Source: Streptomyces sp. NBC_01551 (lineage in GTDB: Bacteria; Actinomycetota; Actinomycetes; Streptomycetales; Streptomycetaceae). From it: 64,000 bases of DNA. Position 1 is the first letter of the stretch. The number at the start of each line of letters is the position of its first letter. The notes below the pieces were generated by a model. It was not told the origin of the DNA, did not search any database, and saw nothing but the letters and a program-made list of their open reading frames with translations. The stretch spans positions 6,165,501 to 6,229,500 of the forward strand of contig NZ_JAPEPX010000001.1 in assembly GCF_026339935.1 (NCBI RefSeq), given 5' to 3'. The position numbers were made by a program, and so were the translations under genes. Positions 44,663-52,948 of this stretch are shown in pieces.

Positions 44663-45882
44663 CCACCACGATCGACCCCACGTCGGCGCCGGCGAGCGCG
44701 GCCGACGAGCTCACCCGGTTCCCGTTCGACGCCAACGGCACGCGGCTGCCCGACGAGATCGCGCGCCTCCTGTCCGACGAGCCGGTCAAGAAGGTCCGCA
44801 CCATTGCCGGAGCGGAAGCCTGGCTGGTGTCCTCGTATCGCCTGTGCCGGCAGGTGCTCGACGATCCCCGGTTCTCCCTCAAGGACACGTCCGCCCCGGG
44901 CGCGCCGCGCCAGTACGCCCTGACCATCCCCCCGGAGGTGGTCAACAACATGGGGAACATCACGGGAGCCGGGCTGCGCAAGGCCGTGATGAAGGCCCTC
45001 AACCCGAAGGCCCCCGGGCTGGAATCGTGGTTGACCGGCCACGCCAACGAACTCGTCGACCGCCTCGTCGCGGAGGGAGTGCCGGCGGACCTGCGCCGCG
45101 ACTTCACCGTCCCGTACTCCACCGGACTGCACTGCCGCATCCTCGGCATCCCCCAGGGCGACGGGGCCGACCTCTACCGGTCGCTGCACGTCGCGTTCAT
45201 GAACAGCCCCCGCGCCATCCCTGCGGCGGGCATCAACTGGGACCGCGACATGGCCCACATGGTCGACCGTCTCAACGACCCGGCGACGACCGGCCTCATG
45301 GGCGAACTCGCCGCCCTGCGCGAGGACCCCGACTACGCCCACCTGACGGACGAGATGCTCGCCACCGTCGGCGTCACCATGTTCGGCGCGGGCGTCATCA
45401 GTGTCATGGGGTTCCTCACCATGGCGCTCGTCTCCCTCATCCAGCACCCCGAGCTCAAGGCCGAGCTGATCGCCGACCCGGCCCTCGTCCCCGCTGCCGT
45501 GGACGAGCTGCTGCGCATCAACCTGTCGATCGCCGACGGCCTGCCGCGCATCGCCACCGAGACCATGCGGCTCGGTGACGTCACCGTGGAGAAGGGGGAA
45601 CTCGTCCTCGTCCTGGTCGAGGCGGCCAACCACGACCCCGCCGAGTTCGAGGACCCGCACACCGTGCGCCTCGACCGGCCGAACCCGAACGCGCACCTCT
45701 CGTTCGGCGGGGGCGGCCACTACTGCCCCGCGACCGCGCTCGGCAAGCGGCACGCGCAGATCGCCATCGAGGTGCTCCTCGACCGGCTGCCCGGCCTCGA
45801 CCTCGCCGTGCCGATCGAGCAACTCGTGTGGCGCACAGGGTTCATGAAGCGCATCCCGGAGCGGATGCCCGTGCTTTGGTGA
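44659..45882 (+). CDS. CYP121-like cytochrome P450 (cyclodipeptide oxidase)
   Basis: 407 aa. The haem-ligand loop is [18 protein letters not shown] with Cys. The I-helix region is [13 protein letters not shown]. The sequence parallels, from memory, M. tuberculosis CYP121: [52 protein letters not shown] and [13 protein letters not shown]121 couples the two aromatic rings of cyclo(Tyr-Tyr) to give mycocyclosin. Residues recalled as lining that pocket (Asn in NNMGN, Phe in AFM, Trp in NWDRD, Ser in GVIS) are kept, while the C-terminal QR pair is MK here. Translationally coupled to the CDPS. Confidence 0.9.
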   Translation: MTTTIDPTSAPASAADELTRFPFDANGTRLPDEIARLLSDEPVKKVRTIAGAEAWLVSSYRLCRQVLDDPRFSLKDTSAPGAPRQYALTIPPEVVNNMGNITGAGLRKAVMKALNPKAPGLESWLTGHANELVDRLVAEGVPADLRRDFTVPYSTGLHCRILGIPQGDGADLYRSLHVAFMNSPRAIPAAGINWDRDMAHMVDRLNDPATTGLMGELAALREDPDYAHLTDEMLATVGVTMFGAGVISVMGFLTMALVSLIQHPELKAELIADPALVPAAVDELLRINLSIADGLPRIATETMRLGDVTVEKGELVLVLVEAANHDPAEFEDPHTVRLDRPNPNAHLSFGGGGHYCPATALGKRHAQIAIEVLLDRLPGLDLAVPIEQLVWRTGFMKRIPERMPVLW

Positions 45883-45934
45883 CGGCCCGTCTGGTGACGG
45901 CCCGGCCGGTGACGGCCCGTCCGCCGGTGACGCG
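45876..45934. repeat. Three to four direct repeats of a GGTGACGGCCCG unit
   Basis: Copies of GGTGACGGCCCG at about 15-bp spacing follow the P450 gene; its TGA stop lies in the first copy. Slippage here would move the stop context but not the coding part. Confidence 0.7.
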
Positions 45935-45978
45935 GACGGACGCCCGCTAGCCGGCTCCGAGCCGGGACGGCACATGCG

Positions 45979-46014
45979 CGGCGGCCCCCGCGCGGAACAG
46001 CGCGGGGGCCGCCG
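45979..46014. terminator. Strong GC hairpin after CDPS-P450 operon
   Basis: GGCGGCCCCCGCGC and GCGCGGGGGCCGCC are perfect 14-bp arms around a 6-nt loop, extended by one more pair. There is no T-tract, but stem strength and position 100 nt after the P450 stop indicate a terminator. Confidence 0.7.
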
Positions 46015-46162
46015 TGTGGCCTTGGCTATGTGTTCGCGCCAGACGGGCGGCGCGGGCGAGTGCGCGTCGCCCTGTCGTGAGGGCGGGGTGCGACGGGCAC
46101 GACAGGGCGACGGCACGACGGGACCCGTGCGACCGCACCCCGGATCAGCGGGTGCGGGACGG

Positions 46163-46195
46163 GTGATTACACGTGTCAATGACTCGTGTAATCAC
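46163..46195. promoter_or_regulatory. 33-bp palindromic operator upstream of LacI gene
   Basis: Left arm GTGATTACACGTGTCA and right arm TGACTCGTGTAATCAC around a single central base, 15 of 16 positions complementary. The TTACACGTGT core matches the site upstream of the MFS gene. TATCAT at 46200-46205 is a plausible -10 just downstream, consistent with autorepression. Confidence 0.7.
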
Positions 46196-46263
46196 TGTGT
46201 ATCATCCGTTTCCGGCCATCCGCCAGTCCCCGGGTGGGGCCGGTCTGGAAAGATGCCACCGCA

Positions 46264-47550
46264 ATGTCACAGTCATCGAAGTCGCCGAAGCCGTCGAATT
46301 CGCCCAAGTCGCCGAAATCGACGCAGCGGCGAAACCCGCCGGCACCGGCCACCCCGCCCCCCGCACCGTCGCCCGTACCGACCAGCGCCGACGTGGCCCG
46401 CCTCGCGGGCGTGTCGCGCGCCACGGTCTCGTACGTCCTGAACAACGCGGAAGCCGTACGCATCAGCGAGCCGACCCGGCGCAAGGTCCGCGAGGCCGCC
46501 GAGGAGCTCGGGTACGTCCCGCACGCCGCCGCCCGGAGCCTGCGCGCCGGGCACACCCGGATCGTGCTGCTGCCCACCTCCCACGTGCCGATCGGCCCGC
46601 TCTACAGCGCCTTCCTCAACGAGCTCCAGTGGGCCCTGCGCCGCCTCGACTACACGGTGGTCCAGTACGGCAGCCTCGGCCTCAGCGGGGACGAGGCCGC
46701 GCGCGCCTGGGCCGAGCTGCGCCCCGTCGCGGTGATCTCCCTCGGCGAGATCGCGCTGTCCGCGCACAACGTGGCCACCCTCAAGCGCGCCGGGGCCCGC
46801 GCGGTGATAACGCTGGGCCCGGTCGGTGTGCCGGGGGCGCACGCGCTGGTCATGGACCAGGCGGAGGTCGGCGCGCGGGCAGCGGAGCACCTGATCGAGC
46901 GCGGCCACCGCCGGATCGGCGTGGTCGTCCCGGAGGAGAACGGACTGGAGCTGTTCTCCGCGCCCCGCCTGGCCGGCGCCCGATCCGCCGCGACCGCGGC
47001 CGCGGCCGGGACCATGACCGGGATCGGGGCCGGAGTCGAGACGGGATCGGGGACAGCGACCGTGACCGGAACGGGGACCGAGACCGCGGCCGAGACCGGA
47101 GCCGGGACCGAGGCCGGGACGGTGGTCGGGAGCGCGGCGGTCATCGGGGCCGGGGCGGGGACCGGTGCCGGGGCTTTGGGTCCGGCGGGCGGTGTTGTCA
47201 TCGAGGCGCTGCCGCTGGCCTACACCGAGGAGTCGGCCGCCGCGCTCGCGGGCCGGTGGCGTTCGCTCGGCCTGGACGCGGTGTTCGCGTACAACGACGA
47301 GTACGCGATGCTCCTGATGCGCGCCCTCCAGGACGCGGGGCTGCGGGTGCCGCAGGACGTCGCCGTCATCGGCGCCGACGACCTCCTCATCGGGCGGCTG
47401 CTGCGGCCCCGGCTGAGCACGGTGCAGATGAAGATGCCCACCGGGGACCACTTGGCCGCGCTGGTCGACCAGGCCGTACGCGAGCCGTCGGAGATCACCC
47501 GGCGGCACGACCTGATGGCGGCCGTGGCCGTCCGCCGCGAGTCGACCTGA
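46264..47550 (+). CDS. LacI-family regulator with low-complexity insertion
   Basis: 428 aa from the ATG. A Ser/Lys/Pro-rich N-terminus of about 35 residues precedes the LacI helix-turn-helix (TSADVARLAGVSRATVSYVL, then NNAEAVRISEPTRRKV). The periplasmic-binding-type effector domain follows (RIVLLPTSHVPIGPLYSAFL to IGADDLLIGRLLRPRLSTVQ). Residues about 243-309 are an unusual Gly/Thr/Ala-rich block from ACCGGG-like repeats inserted before VVIEALPLAYTEES. It probably controls the CDPS-P450 and MFS genes through TTACACGTGT sites. GTG at 46234 is an alternative start. Confidence 0.87.
   Translation: MSQSSKSPKPSNSPKSPKSTQRRNPPAPATPPPAPSPVPTSADVARLAGVSRATVSYVLNNAEAVRISEPTRRKVREAAEELGYVPHAAARSLRAGHTRIVLLPTSHVPIGPLYSAFLNELQWALRRLDYTVVQYGSLGLSGDEAARAWAELRPVAVISLGEIALSAHNVATLKRAGARAVITLGPVGVPGAHALVMDQAEVGARAAEHLIERGHRRIGVVVPEENGLELFSAPRLAGARSAATAAAAGTMTGIGAGVETGSGTATVTGTGTETAAETGAGTEAGTVVGSAAVIGAGAGTGAGALGPAGGVVIEALPLAYTEESAAALAGRWRSLGLDAVFAYNDEYAMLLMRALQDAGLRVPQDVAVIGADDLLIGRLLRPRLSTVQMKMPTGDHLAALVDQAVREPSEITRRHDLMAAVAVRREST
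46990..47190. repeat. Degenerate 6-bp tandem repeat inside LacI gene
   Basis: A run of GGGACC/GAGACC/GGAACG-type hexamers, in frame, encoding a Thr-Gly-Ala tract in the effector domain. Confidence 0.75.
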
Positions 47551-47718
47551 GCCCCGGTACCGGCCGTCCCGGGATCGGCTCGGGAGATCGTTGACAGGCG
47601 GTCGCCGCCGGACGGAGACTTCGGGCGCGCCCTACCGGGCGTGCCCGGCGTCGTCCCCGGTGCCCACCCCGGCACCGGCCCGCGCCGCCGCCCGTACGGA
47701 TCCGCCCAGGAGAGCCCC

Positions 47719-48918
47719 ATGAGCATCCGCACCGTCCGCGACGTGTACGTCGTCGACGCCGTCCGCACGCCGATCGGCAAGTTCGGCGGCGCCCTCGCCC
47801 AGGTCCGGCCGGACGACCTGGCCGCCCATGTGGTCCGCGCGCTGGTGGACCGTACGCCCGACCTCGACCCGGCCCGCATCGACGACGTGGTCTTCGGTGA
47901 CGCCAACGGCGCGGGCGAGGACAACCGCGACGTGGCGCGGATGGCCGTGCTGCTGGCCGGCCTCCCGGTGACCGTCCCCGGGGTGACCGTCAACCGGCTC
48001 TGCGGCTCCGGCCTCGAAGCCGTGATCCAGGCCGCCCGCGCCATCGCGCTCGGCGACGCCTCGGTGGCCATCGCGGGCGGCGTCGAGTCCATGACCCGGG
48101 CTCCCTGGGTGGTCCAGAAGCCCGAGCGGGCCTTCCCCGCCGGGCACCAGGAGATGTGGTCGACCACCCTGGGCTGGCGGATGACCAACCCGCGGATGCC
48201 GGCGGAGTGGACCATCTCCCTCGGGGAGAGCGCCGAGCTCATCGCCGAGAAGTACGGGATCACCCGCGAGGCGCAGGACCTCTTCGCGCTGGAGAGCCAC
48301 CGCAACGCCGCCGCGGCCTGGTCGGCCGGGCTGTACGACAAGGAGGTCGTGCCGTACCCGGGCGTCGACCTGGTCCGGGACGAGTGCATCCGGGAGGGTT
48401 CCACCCCGGAGACGCTGGCCCGCCTTAAGCCGGTCTTCCGGACGGACGGCTCCGGCACGGTCACGGCCGCGAACTCCTCCCCGCTCAACGACGGCGCCGC
48501 GGCGCTGCTGCTGACCGACGAGGCGGGGCTGGCGGCAACCGGCCGGGAGCCGCTCGCCCGGATCAGCGCCTCGGCGGTCACCGGGATCGAGCCGCAGTTC
48601 TTCGGGCTCGGTCCGGTCGACGCCGTCCGCAGCGCCCTGGCCAAGGCCGGCCGGAGCCTGGGCGACCTCGCCGTCCTCGAGCTGAACGAGGCCTTCGCGG
48701 CGCAGGCGTTGGGGTGTCTGGAGGCCTGGCCGGAGCTGGACCGGGCGGTGCTGAACCCGCGCGGCGGGGCCATCGCCATCGGTCACCCGCTCGGCGCGTC
48801 GGGCGCCCGGCTCGCGGGTTCGGTCGCGCACCAGCTGGCGGCGGCGGGCTCCGGCACCGGCATGGCGGCGCTGTGCATCGGCGTCGGACAGGGCATCGCG
48901 CTGGTCCTGGAGCGCTGA
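47719..48918 (+). CDS. Acetyl-CoA C-acyltransferase (3-oxoadipyl-CoA-thiolase-like)
   Basis: 399 aa thiolase. The acylated Cys is in TVNRLCGSGLEAV (about 92). The catalytic His is in GGAIAIGHPLGASGAR and the second Cys in ALCIGVGQG. Segments NGAGEDNRDVARMAVLLAGL and TTLGWRMTNPRM are typical of the PcaF/PaaJ-type thiolases of beta-ketoadipate and phenylacetate pathways. An aldehyde dehydrogenase gene follows, so a role in aromatic catabolism is plausible but unproven. CAGGAGAG precedes the ATG. Confidence 0.88.
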   Translation: MSIRTVRDVYVVDAVRTPIGKFGGALAQVRPDDLAAHVVRALVDRTPDLDPARIDDVVFGDANGAGEDNRDVARMAVLLAGLPVTVPGVTVNRLCGSGLEAVIQAARAIALGDASVAIAGGVESMTRAPWVVQKPERAFPAGHQEMWSTTLGWRMTNPRMPAEWTISLGESAELIAEKYGITREAQDLFALESHRNAAAAWSAGLYDKEVVPYPGVDLVRDECIREGSTPETLARLKPVFRTDGSGTVTAANSSPLNDGAAALLLTDEAGLAATGREPLARISASAVTGIEPQFFGLGPVDAVRSALAKAGRSLGDLAVLELNEAFAAQALGCLEAWPELDRAVLNPRGGAIAIGHPLGASGARLAGSVAHQLAAAGSGTGMAALCIGVGQGIALVLER

Positions 48919-49150
48919 GGCCGTCGCGGGGCCGCTGGGGCCGTCGCGGGGCCGGGCTTCGGCAGGGGCCCGGCCTCAGGCCGGACCGGGGTTCGGGGAC
49001 CCCGGTCACCGCATCCGGCCGTCGATCGTTTCCGGTCACCGCGGGCCGTCAACTGCCCAATAACTGAACAGAAGTGGAGCCTTCGGTCTGGCACGATGGC
49101 GCGTGCTGCCGCCCCCCGCCCCGCCGATCCCCACCCGGAGGCCCCGCGCC

Positions 49151-50590
49151 ATGCCGCTCCTCGACCCGACGCTCTGGCAGGACGGACCCACCCTCACCGG
49201 CGGTACCGCCCCCGTCGTCGAACCCGCGACCGGGCGTACCCTCGCCACCCTCGACCTCGCCGCGCCCGCCGATGTCGCGGAGGCCGCCGTACGCGCCCGG
49301 GCCGCGCAGGAGGACTGGGGGCACGCCACCCACCTGGAGCGCGCGGCCGTGCTGCGCCGCGCCGGGGACCTGTTCGCCGCCCACGCCGAAGAGCTGCGGG
49401 AGTGGATCGTGCGCGAGTCGGGCTCGATACCCGGCAAGGCCGACTTCGAGCTGCACGTCGCCGCCCAGGAGTGCTACGAGGCCGCCGCCCTGGCCTCGCG
49501 CCCGACCGGCCAGGTGCTGCCGAGCGAGGCGCCCCGGCTCTCCTTCACCCGCCGGGTTCCGGCCGGGGTGGCCGGTGTCATCGCCCCGTTCAACGCCCCG
49601 TTGATCCTGTCGATCCGCTCGGTCGCGCCGGCGCTCGCGCTCGGGAACGCGGTCCTGCTCAAGCCGGACCACCGGACCGCGGTCTGCGGCGGCCTCGCGC
49701 TCGCCGCAGTCTTCGCGGCGGCCGGGCTGCCCGCCGGGCTGCTGCACGTGCTGCCGGGCGGCGGCGAGACGGGGGCCGCCGTGGTCGCCGAACCCCGGGT
49801 ACGGGTGGTGTCGTTCACCGGCTCCACGGCCAGTGGCCGCGCCGTCGGCGAACTGGCCGGCCGTCACCTCAAGCGGGCACACCTGGAGTTGGGCGGCAAC
49901 TCCGCGCTCGTCGTCCTGCGGGACGCGGACGTCGAGGCCGCCGTCGCGCAGGCTTCCTGGGGGACCTTCTTCCACCAGGGTCAGATCTGCATGACCGCCG
50001 GGCGGCACCTCGTACACGCCTCGCTGTACGACGAGTACGTCGAGCGGCTCGCGGCGCGCGCCGAGGAGCTCGCGGTGGGGGACCCGTACCGAGAACGGGT
50101 GCACCTGGGCCCGCTGATCGACCGCGCGCAGCTGGAGCGGGTCCACGCGCTGGTGGAGGCCAGCACGGAGCAGGGCGCCAAGCTCGTCGCCGGCGGCACC
50201 CACCAGGACCTGTTCTACCGGCCGACCGTGCTCGCCGGTGTCGCCGACGACACCCCCGCCTACGCGGAGGAGGTCTTCGGCCCGGTGGCGCCGGTACGGT
50301 CCTTCGCGACGGAGGACGAGGCCGTCGCGCTGGCCTCCGCGGGCCCGTACGGACTCTCCCTCGGCATCGTCACCAGGGACACGGCGCGCGGGCTGGAGCT
50401 CGCGGACCGGATCCCGACCGGGATCGCTCACATCAACGACCAGACGGTGAACGACGAGGCCGTCGCCCCCTTCGGCGGGGTCGGCGCCTCCGGCACGGGC
50501 GCCCGCTTCGGCGGCGAGGCCAACCTGGACGCCTTCACGGAACTGCGCTGGACCACGACCCGCGCCACTCCGGCGGGCCATCCCTTCTGA
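49151..50590 (+). CDS. Aldehyde dehydrogenase (benzaldehyde/vanillin-dehydrogenase-like)
   Basis: 479 aa NAD(P)-dependent enzyme. The cofactor loop is VVSFTGSTASGRAVGELAG, the catalytic Glu is in HLELGGNSALVV, and the catalytic Cys in FFHQGQICMTAGRHL. EEVFGPVAPVRSF is the conserved late motif. GVAGVIAPFNAPLILSIRS is the Asn region of the active site. It oxidises aldehydes to acids; an aromatic aldehyde is suggested by resemblance and by the preceding thiolase. Its stop codon abuts the SigR-type promoter of trxC. Confidence 0.9.
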   Translation: MPLLDPTLWQDGPTLTGGTAPVVEPATGRTLATLDLAAPADVAEAAVRARAAQEDWGHATHLERAAVLRRAGDLFAAHAEELREWIVRESGSIPGKADFELHVAAQECYEAAALASRPTGQVLPSEAPRLSFTRRVPAGVAGVIAPFNAPLILSIRSVAPALALGNAVLLKPDHRTAVCGGLALAAVFAAAGLPAGLLHVLPGGGETGAAVVAEPRVRVVSFTGSTASGRAVGELAGRHLKRAHLELGGNSALVVLRDADVEAAVAQASWGTFFHQGQICMTAGRHLVHASLYDEYVERLAARAEELAVGDPYRERVHLGPLIDRAQLERVHALVEASTEQGAKLVAGGTHQDLFYRPTVLAGVADDTPAYAEEVFGPVAPVRSFATEDEAVALASAGPYGLSLGIVTRDTARGLELADRIPTGIAHINDQTVNDEAVAPFGGVGASGTGARFGGEANLDAFTELRWTTTRATPAGHPF

Positions 50591-50616
50591 GGAATGCCCG
50601 CAGCGGGTACATCGTT
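50591..50616 (+). promoter_or_regulatory. SigR-type promoter of trxC (GGAAT-N18-GTT)
   Basis: GGAAT at 50591-50595 and GTT at 50614-50616 are separated by exactly 18 nt, matching the Streptomyces SigR thiol-stress consensus. The -35 begins at the base after the aldehyde dehydrogenase stop. Confidence 0.8.
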
Positions 50617-50702
50617 CACACAGCACGGCGTTCGGCGAGCGCGGCGTTCGAGGAGAGCGGCGGGCGACGGGCGCAGGAACCATTCAGGAGGTCTGGACAA
50701 CC

Positions 50703-51110
50703 GTGGCAACAGTCGAGCTCACCAAGGAGAACTTCGACCAGACGGTCAGCGAGAACCCGTTCGTGCTGATCGATTTCTGGGCCGGGTGGTGCCGGCCCTG
50801 CCTGCAGTTCGCCCCCGTCTACGAGAAGGCCTCGGCCGCCAACCCGGACCTGGTCTTCGCCAAGGTGGACACGGAGGCGCAGCAGGAGCTGGCCGCCGCC
50901 TTCCAGATCACCTCGATCCCGACCCTGATGATCGTCCGGGACCAGGTGGCGATCTTCGCGCAGCCCGGCGCCCTGCCCGAGGCCGCGCTGACGGACCTGA
51001 TCGGTCAGGCCCGCGCGCTCGACATGGACGAGATCCGCGCCAAGATCGCCGCCGAGCAGGAGAAGCCCGCGGCGGGCGGCGAGTCCGGGTCCGGCACGCC
51101 GGAGGCCTGA
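50703..51110 (+). CDS. trxC: Thioredoxin
   Basis: 135 aa. The thioredoxin fold has the active site WAGWCRPCLQF, with Arg replacing the usual Gly. cis-Pro is in ITSIPTLMIV. A C-terminal acidic and Gly-rich extension of about 25 residues is unusual. It reduces protein disulfides. Expression is expected to rise in disulfide stress via the SigR-type promoter 87 nt upstream. AGGAGGT precedes the GTG start. The next gene is a CxxxxC flavoprotein oxidoreductase, 43 nt downstream, so both may share the SigR response. Confidence 0.92.
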   Translation: MATVELTKENFDQTVSENPFVLIDFWAGWCRPCLQFAPVYEKASAANPDLVFAKVDTEAQQELAAAFQITSIPTLMIVRDQVAIFAQPGALPEAALTDLIGQARALDMDEIRAKIAAEQEKPAAGGESGSGTPEA

Positions 51111-51153
51111 GATTGCACGACACGGTGCCCGGCCTGCGGTGACACTGGACCGT

Positions 51154-52581
51154 ATGACCGAAGCCGTGGAGTACGACGTCGTGGTGCTCGGCGGGGGACC
51201 GGCCGGCGAGAACATCGCCGACCGGACCCGCGCCGCGGGGCTCAGTACCGCCCTCGTGGAGAGCGAGCTCGTGGGCGGGGAGTGCTCGTACTGGGCCTGC
51301 GTCCCGAGCAAGGCGCTGCTGCGCCCGGCGCTGGCCCGGGCCGATGCCCGCCGGGTGCCCGGCCTCGCGGGCGCCGTCGGGGGCCCGCTGGACACCGCAG
51401 CGGTGTTCGCGCACCGCGACTACTGGACGGGCGACTGGAGCGACCAGGGCCAGCTGGACTGGCTCGAATCGATCGGCGCCCATCTCTATCGGGGACACGG
51501 GCGGCTCTACGGGGTCCGCAAGGTCGCGGTCACCAGCCCCGAGGGTGAGCACCACGTACTGGCCGCCCGGCATGCCGTGGTCGTGGCCACCGGCACCCGG
51601 GCGTTGATCCCCGACCTGCCCGGGATCGCCGGGGCCCGGCCCTGGACGAGCCGCGAGGCCACCTCCGCCCGGGAGGTGCCCGGCCGGCTGCTCATCGTCG
51701 GCGGATCGGTGGTGGCCGCCGAGATGGCCACCGCCTGGCAGGCGCTCGGCTCGCAGGTCACCGTGCTGGCCCGGGGCCCGGGGCTGCTGCCCCGGATGGA
51801 GCCCTTCGCGGGCGAGCTGGTCGCCGAGGCGCTGCGCGAGGCCGGCGCGGTGGTCCGTACGGGTGTCTCGGTGGAGGCGGTCGTACGGGAGGGCTCGACC
51901 GGGCCCGTCCGGGCGGTGCTGGAGGGCGGCGAGACCCTGGAGGGCGACGAGATCCTCATGGCGACGGGCCGGGCGCCGCGCACCGAGGACATCGGGCTGG
52001 AGACCGTCGGACTGAAGCCCGGGGACTGGATCGGGGTCGACGACAGCTGCAGGGTGCCCGGGCACGACTGGCTGTACGCGGTGGGCGACGCCAACCGCCG
52101 GGTCCTGCTCACCCACCAGGCCAAGTACCAGGCCCGGATCGCGGGCGCCGCCATCGCCGCGCGCGCGGCGGGCGCCGAACTCGACACCGGACGCTGGGGC
52201 GCACACGCGGCGACCGCCGACACGGACGCCCTCCCGCAGGCGGTGTTCACCGATCCGGAGGCGGCGGCGGTGGGACTGACCCTGGCCGAGGCGGAGCGGG
52301 CCGGGCGCCGGGTGCGCGCGGTCGACTACGACATGGGCAAGGTGTCCGGCGCCGGGCTGTACGCCGACGGGTACCGGGGGCACGCCCGGATGGTGGTGGA
52401 CCTGGACCGCGAGGTCCTGCTCGGCGTCACCTTCGTGGGGCCGGGCGCGGCCGAGCTGGTGCACGCGGCCACGATCGCGGTGGCGGGGGAGGTCCCGATC
52501 GCGCGGCTGTGGCACGCGGTTCCGTCGTTCCCGACGGTGAGCGAGATCTGGCTCCGGCTGCTGGAGACGTACCGGGGGTAA
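51154..52581 (+). CDS. Pyridine nucleotide-disulfide oxidoreductase
   Basis: 475 aa. The FAD site is VVVLGGGPAGENIADRTRAA, the redox disulfide CxxxxC lies in GGECSYWACVPSKALL, and the NAD(P) site is RLLIVGGSVVAAEMATAWQA. The FAD-binding ATG-like box is EILMATGRAPRTED, and WLYAVGDAN and the C-terminal dimerisation domain follow. It resembles dihydrolipoamide dehydrogenase and mercuric reductase, but the active-site spacing is CSYWAC. Likely part of thiol redox defence with trxC. ATG at 51154 is preferred to GTG at 51139. Confidence 0.88.
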   Translation: MTEAVEYDVVVLGGGPAGENIADRTRAAGLSTALVESELVGGECSYWACVPSKALLRPALARADARRVPGLAGAVGGPLDTAAVFAHRDYWTGDWSDQGQLDWLESIGAHLYRGHGRLYGVRKVAVTSPEGEHHVLAARHAVVVATGTRALIPDLPGIAGARPWTSREATSAREVPGRLLIVGGSVVAAEMATAWQALGSQVTVLARGPGLLPRMEPFAGELVAEALREAGAVVRTGVSVEAVVREGSTGPVRAVLEGGETLEGDEILMATGRAPRTEDIGLETVGLKPGDWIGVDDSCRVPGHDWLYAVGDANRRVLLTHQAKYQARIAGAAIAARAAGAELDTGRWGAHAATADTDALPQAVFTDPEAAAVGLTLAEAERAGRRVRAVDYDMGKVSGAGLYADGYRGHARMVVDLDREVLLGVTFVGPGAAELVHAATIAVAGEVPIARLWHAVPSFPTVSEIWLRLLETYRG

Positions 52582-52832
52582 GGCGTTGCCGGGTCCGGGC
52601 CTCGCCCTGGCCGGCCCGGCTCCGGCCCCGTCCGGTGGCCGTAGATCGCGTAAATCCGGGCCGTGTCGCGTCGCGCCGACGCGGCACAGCGCCCGGACCA
52701 GCATGTGGGTGCATGTTTTCAGCCATACCGCCGACAAGGCCAACGGCCCTCCGCGCGCCGTGAGTTCCCTCTGTTCCGCGTGAAACCGCTGCATGGCCCC
52801 GCCCCTTTCCCGCTTTCCGGTCGCCGCGTCGA

Positions 52833-52873
52833 CCCTCACTGCGCACCGTAACCGGCCGCACTGACAGTGAGGG
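52833..52873. promoter_or_regulatory. 9-bp inverted repeat upstream of iron box
   Basis: CCCTCACTG (52833-52841) and CAGTGAGGG (52865-52873) are perfect complements 23 nt apart, about 20 bp before the iron box. Possibly an additional operator or terminator of the preceding gene. Confidence 0.4.
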
Positions 52874-52892
52874 GTTCCAGCGATGATCGCGA

Positions 52893-52911
52893 TTAGGTTA
52901 GCCTTGCCTAA
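52893..52911 (+). promoter_or_regulatory. Iron box (DmdR1/IdeR type)
   Basis: TTAGGTTAGCCTTGCCTAA matches the actinobacterial iron-box consensus at 16 of 19 positions and has the outer TTAGG/CCTAA arms. It lies 37 nt before the ATG at 52949, so the downstream genes should be repressed in iron-replete cells. Confidence 0.85.
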
Positions 52912-52948
52912 GTTGATCCAACTTCCGCATCGGAAAGGTGTCGTCCCC

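Larger units (their letters stand above)
52582..52948. other. 367-bp intergenic region with inverted repeat and iron box
   Basis: No gene is supported. It contains a 9-bp inverted repeat (52833-52873) and the iron box (52893-52911). Confidence 0.6.

Noticed and set aside
48919..49110. Possible regulatory RNA between thiolase and aldehyde dehydrogenase
   Set aside because: Only GC repeats (two copies of GGCCGTCGCGGGGCCG) are seen; no convincing promoter-plus-terminator pair.
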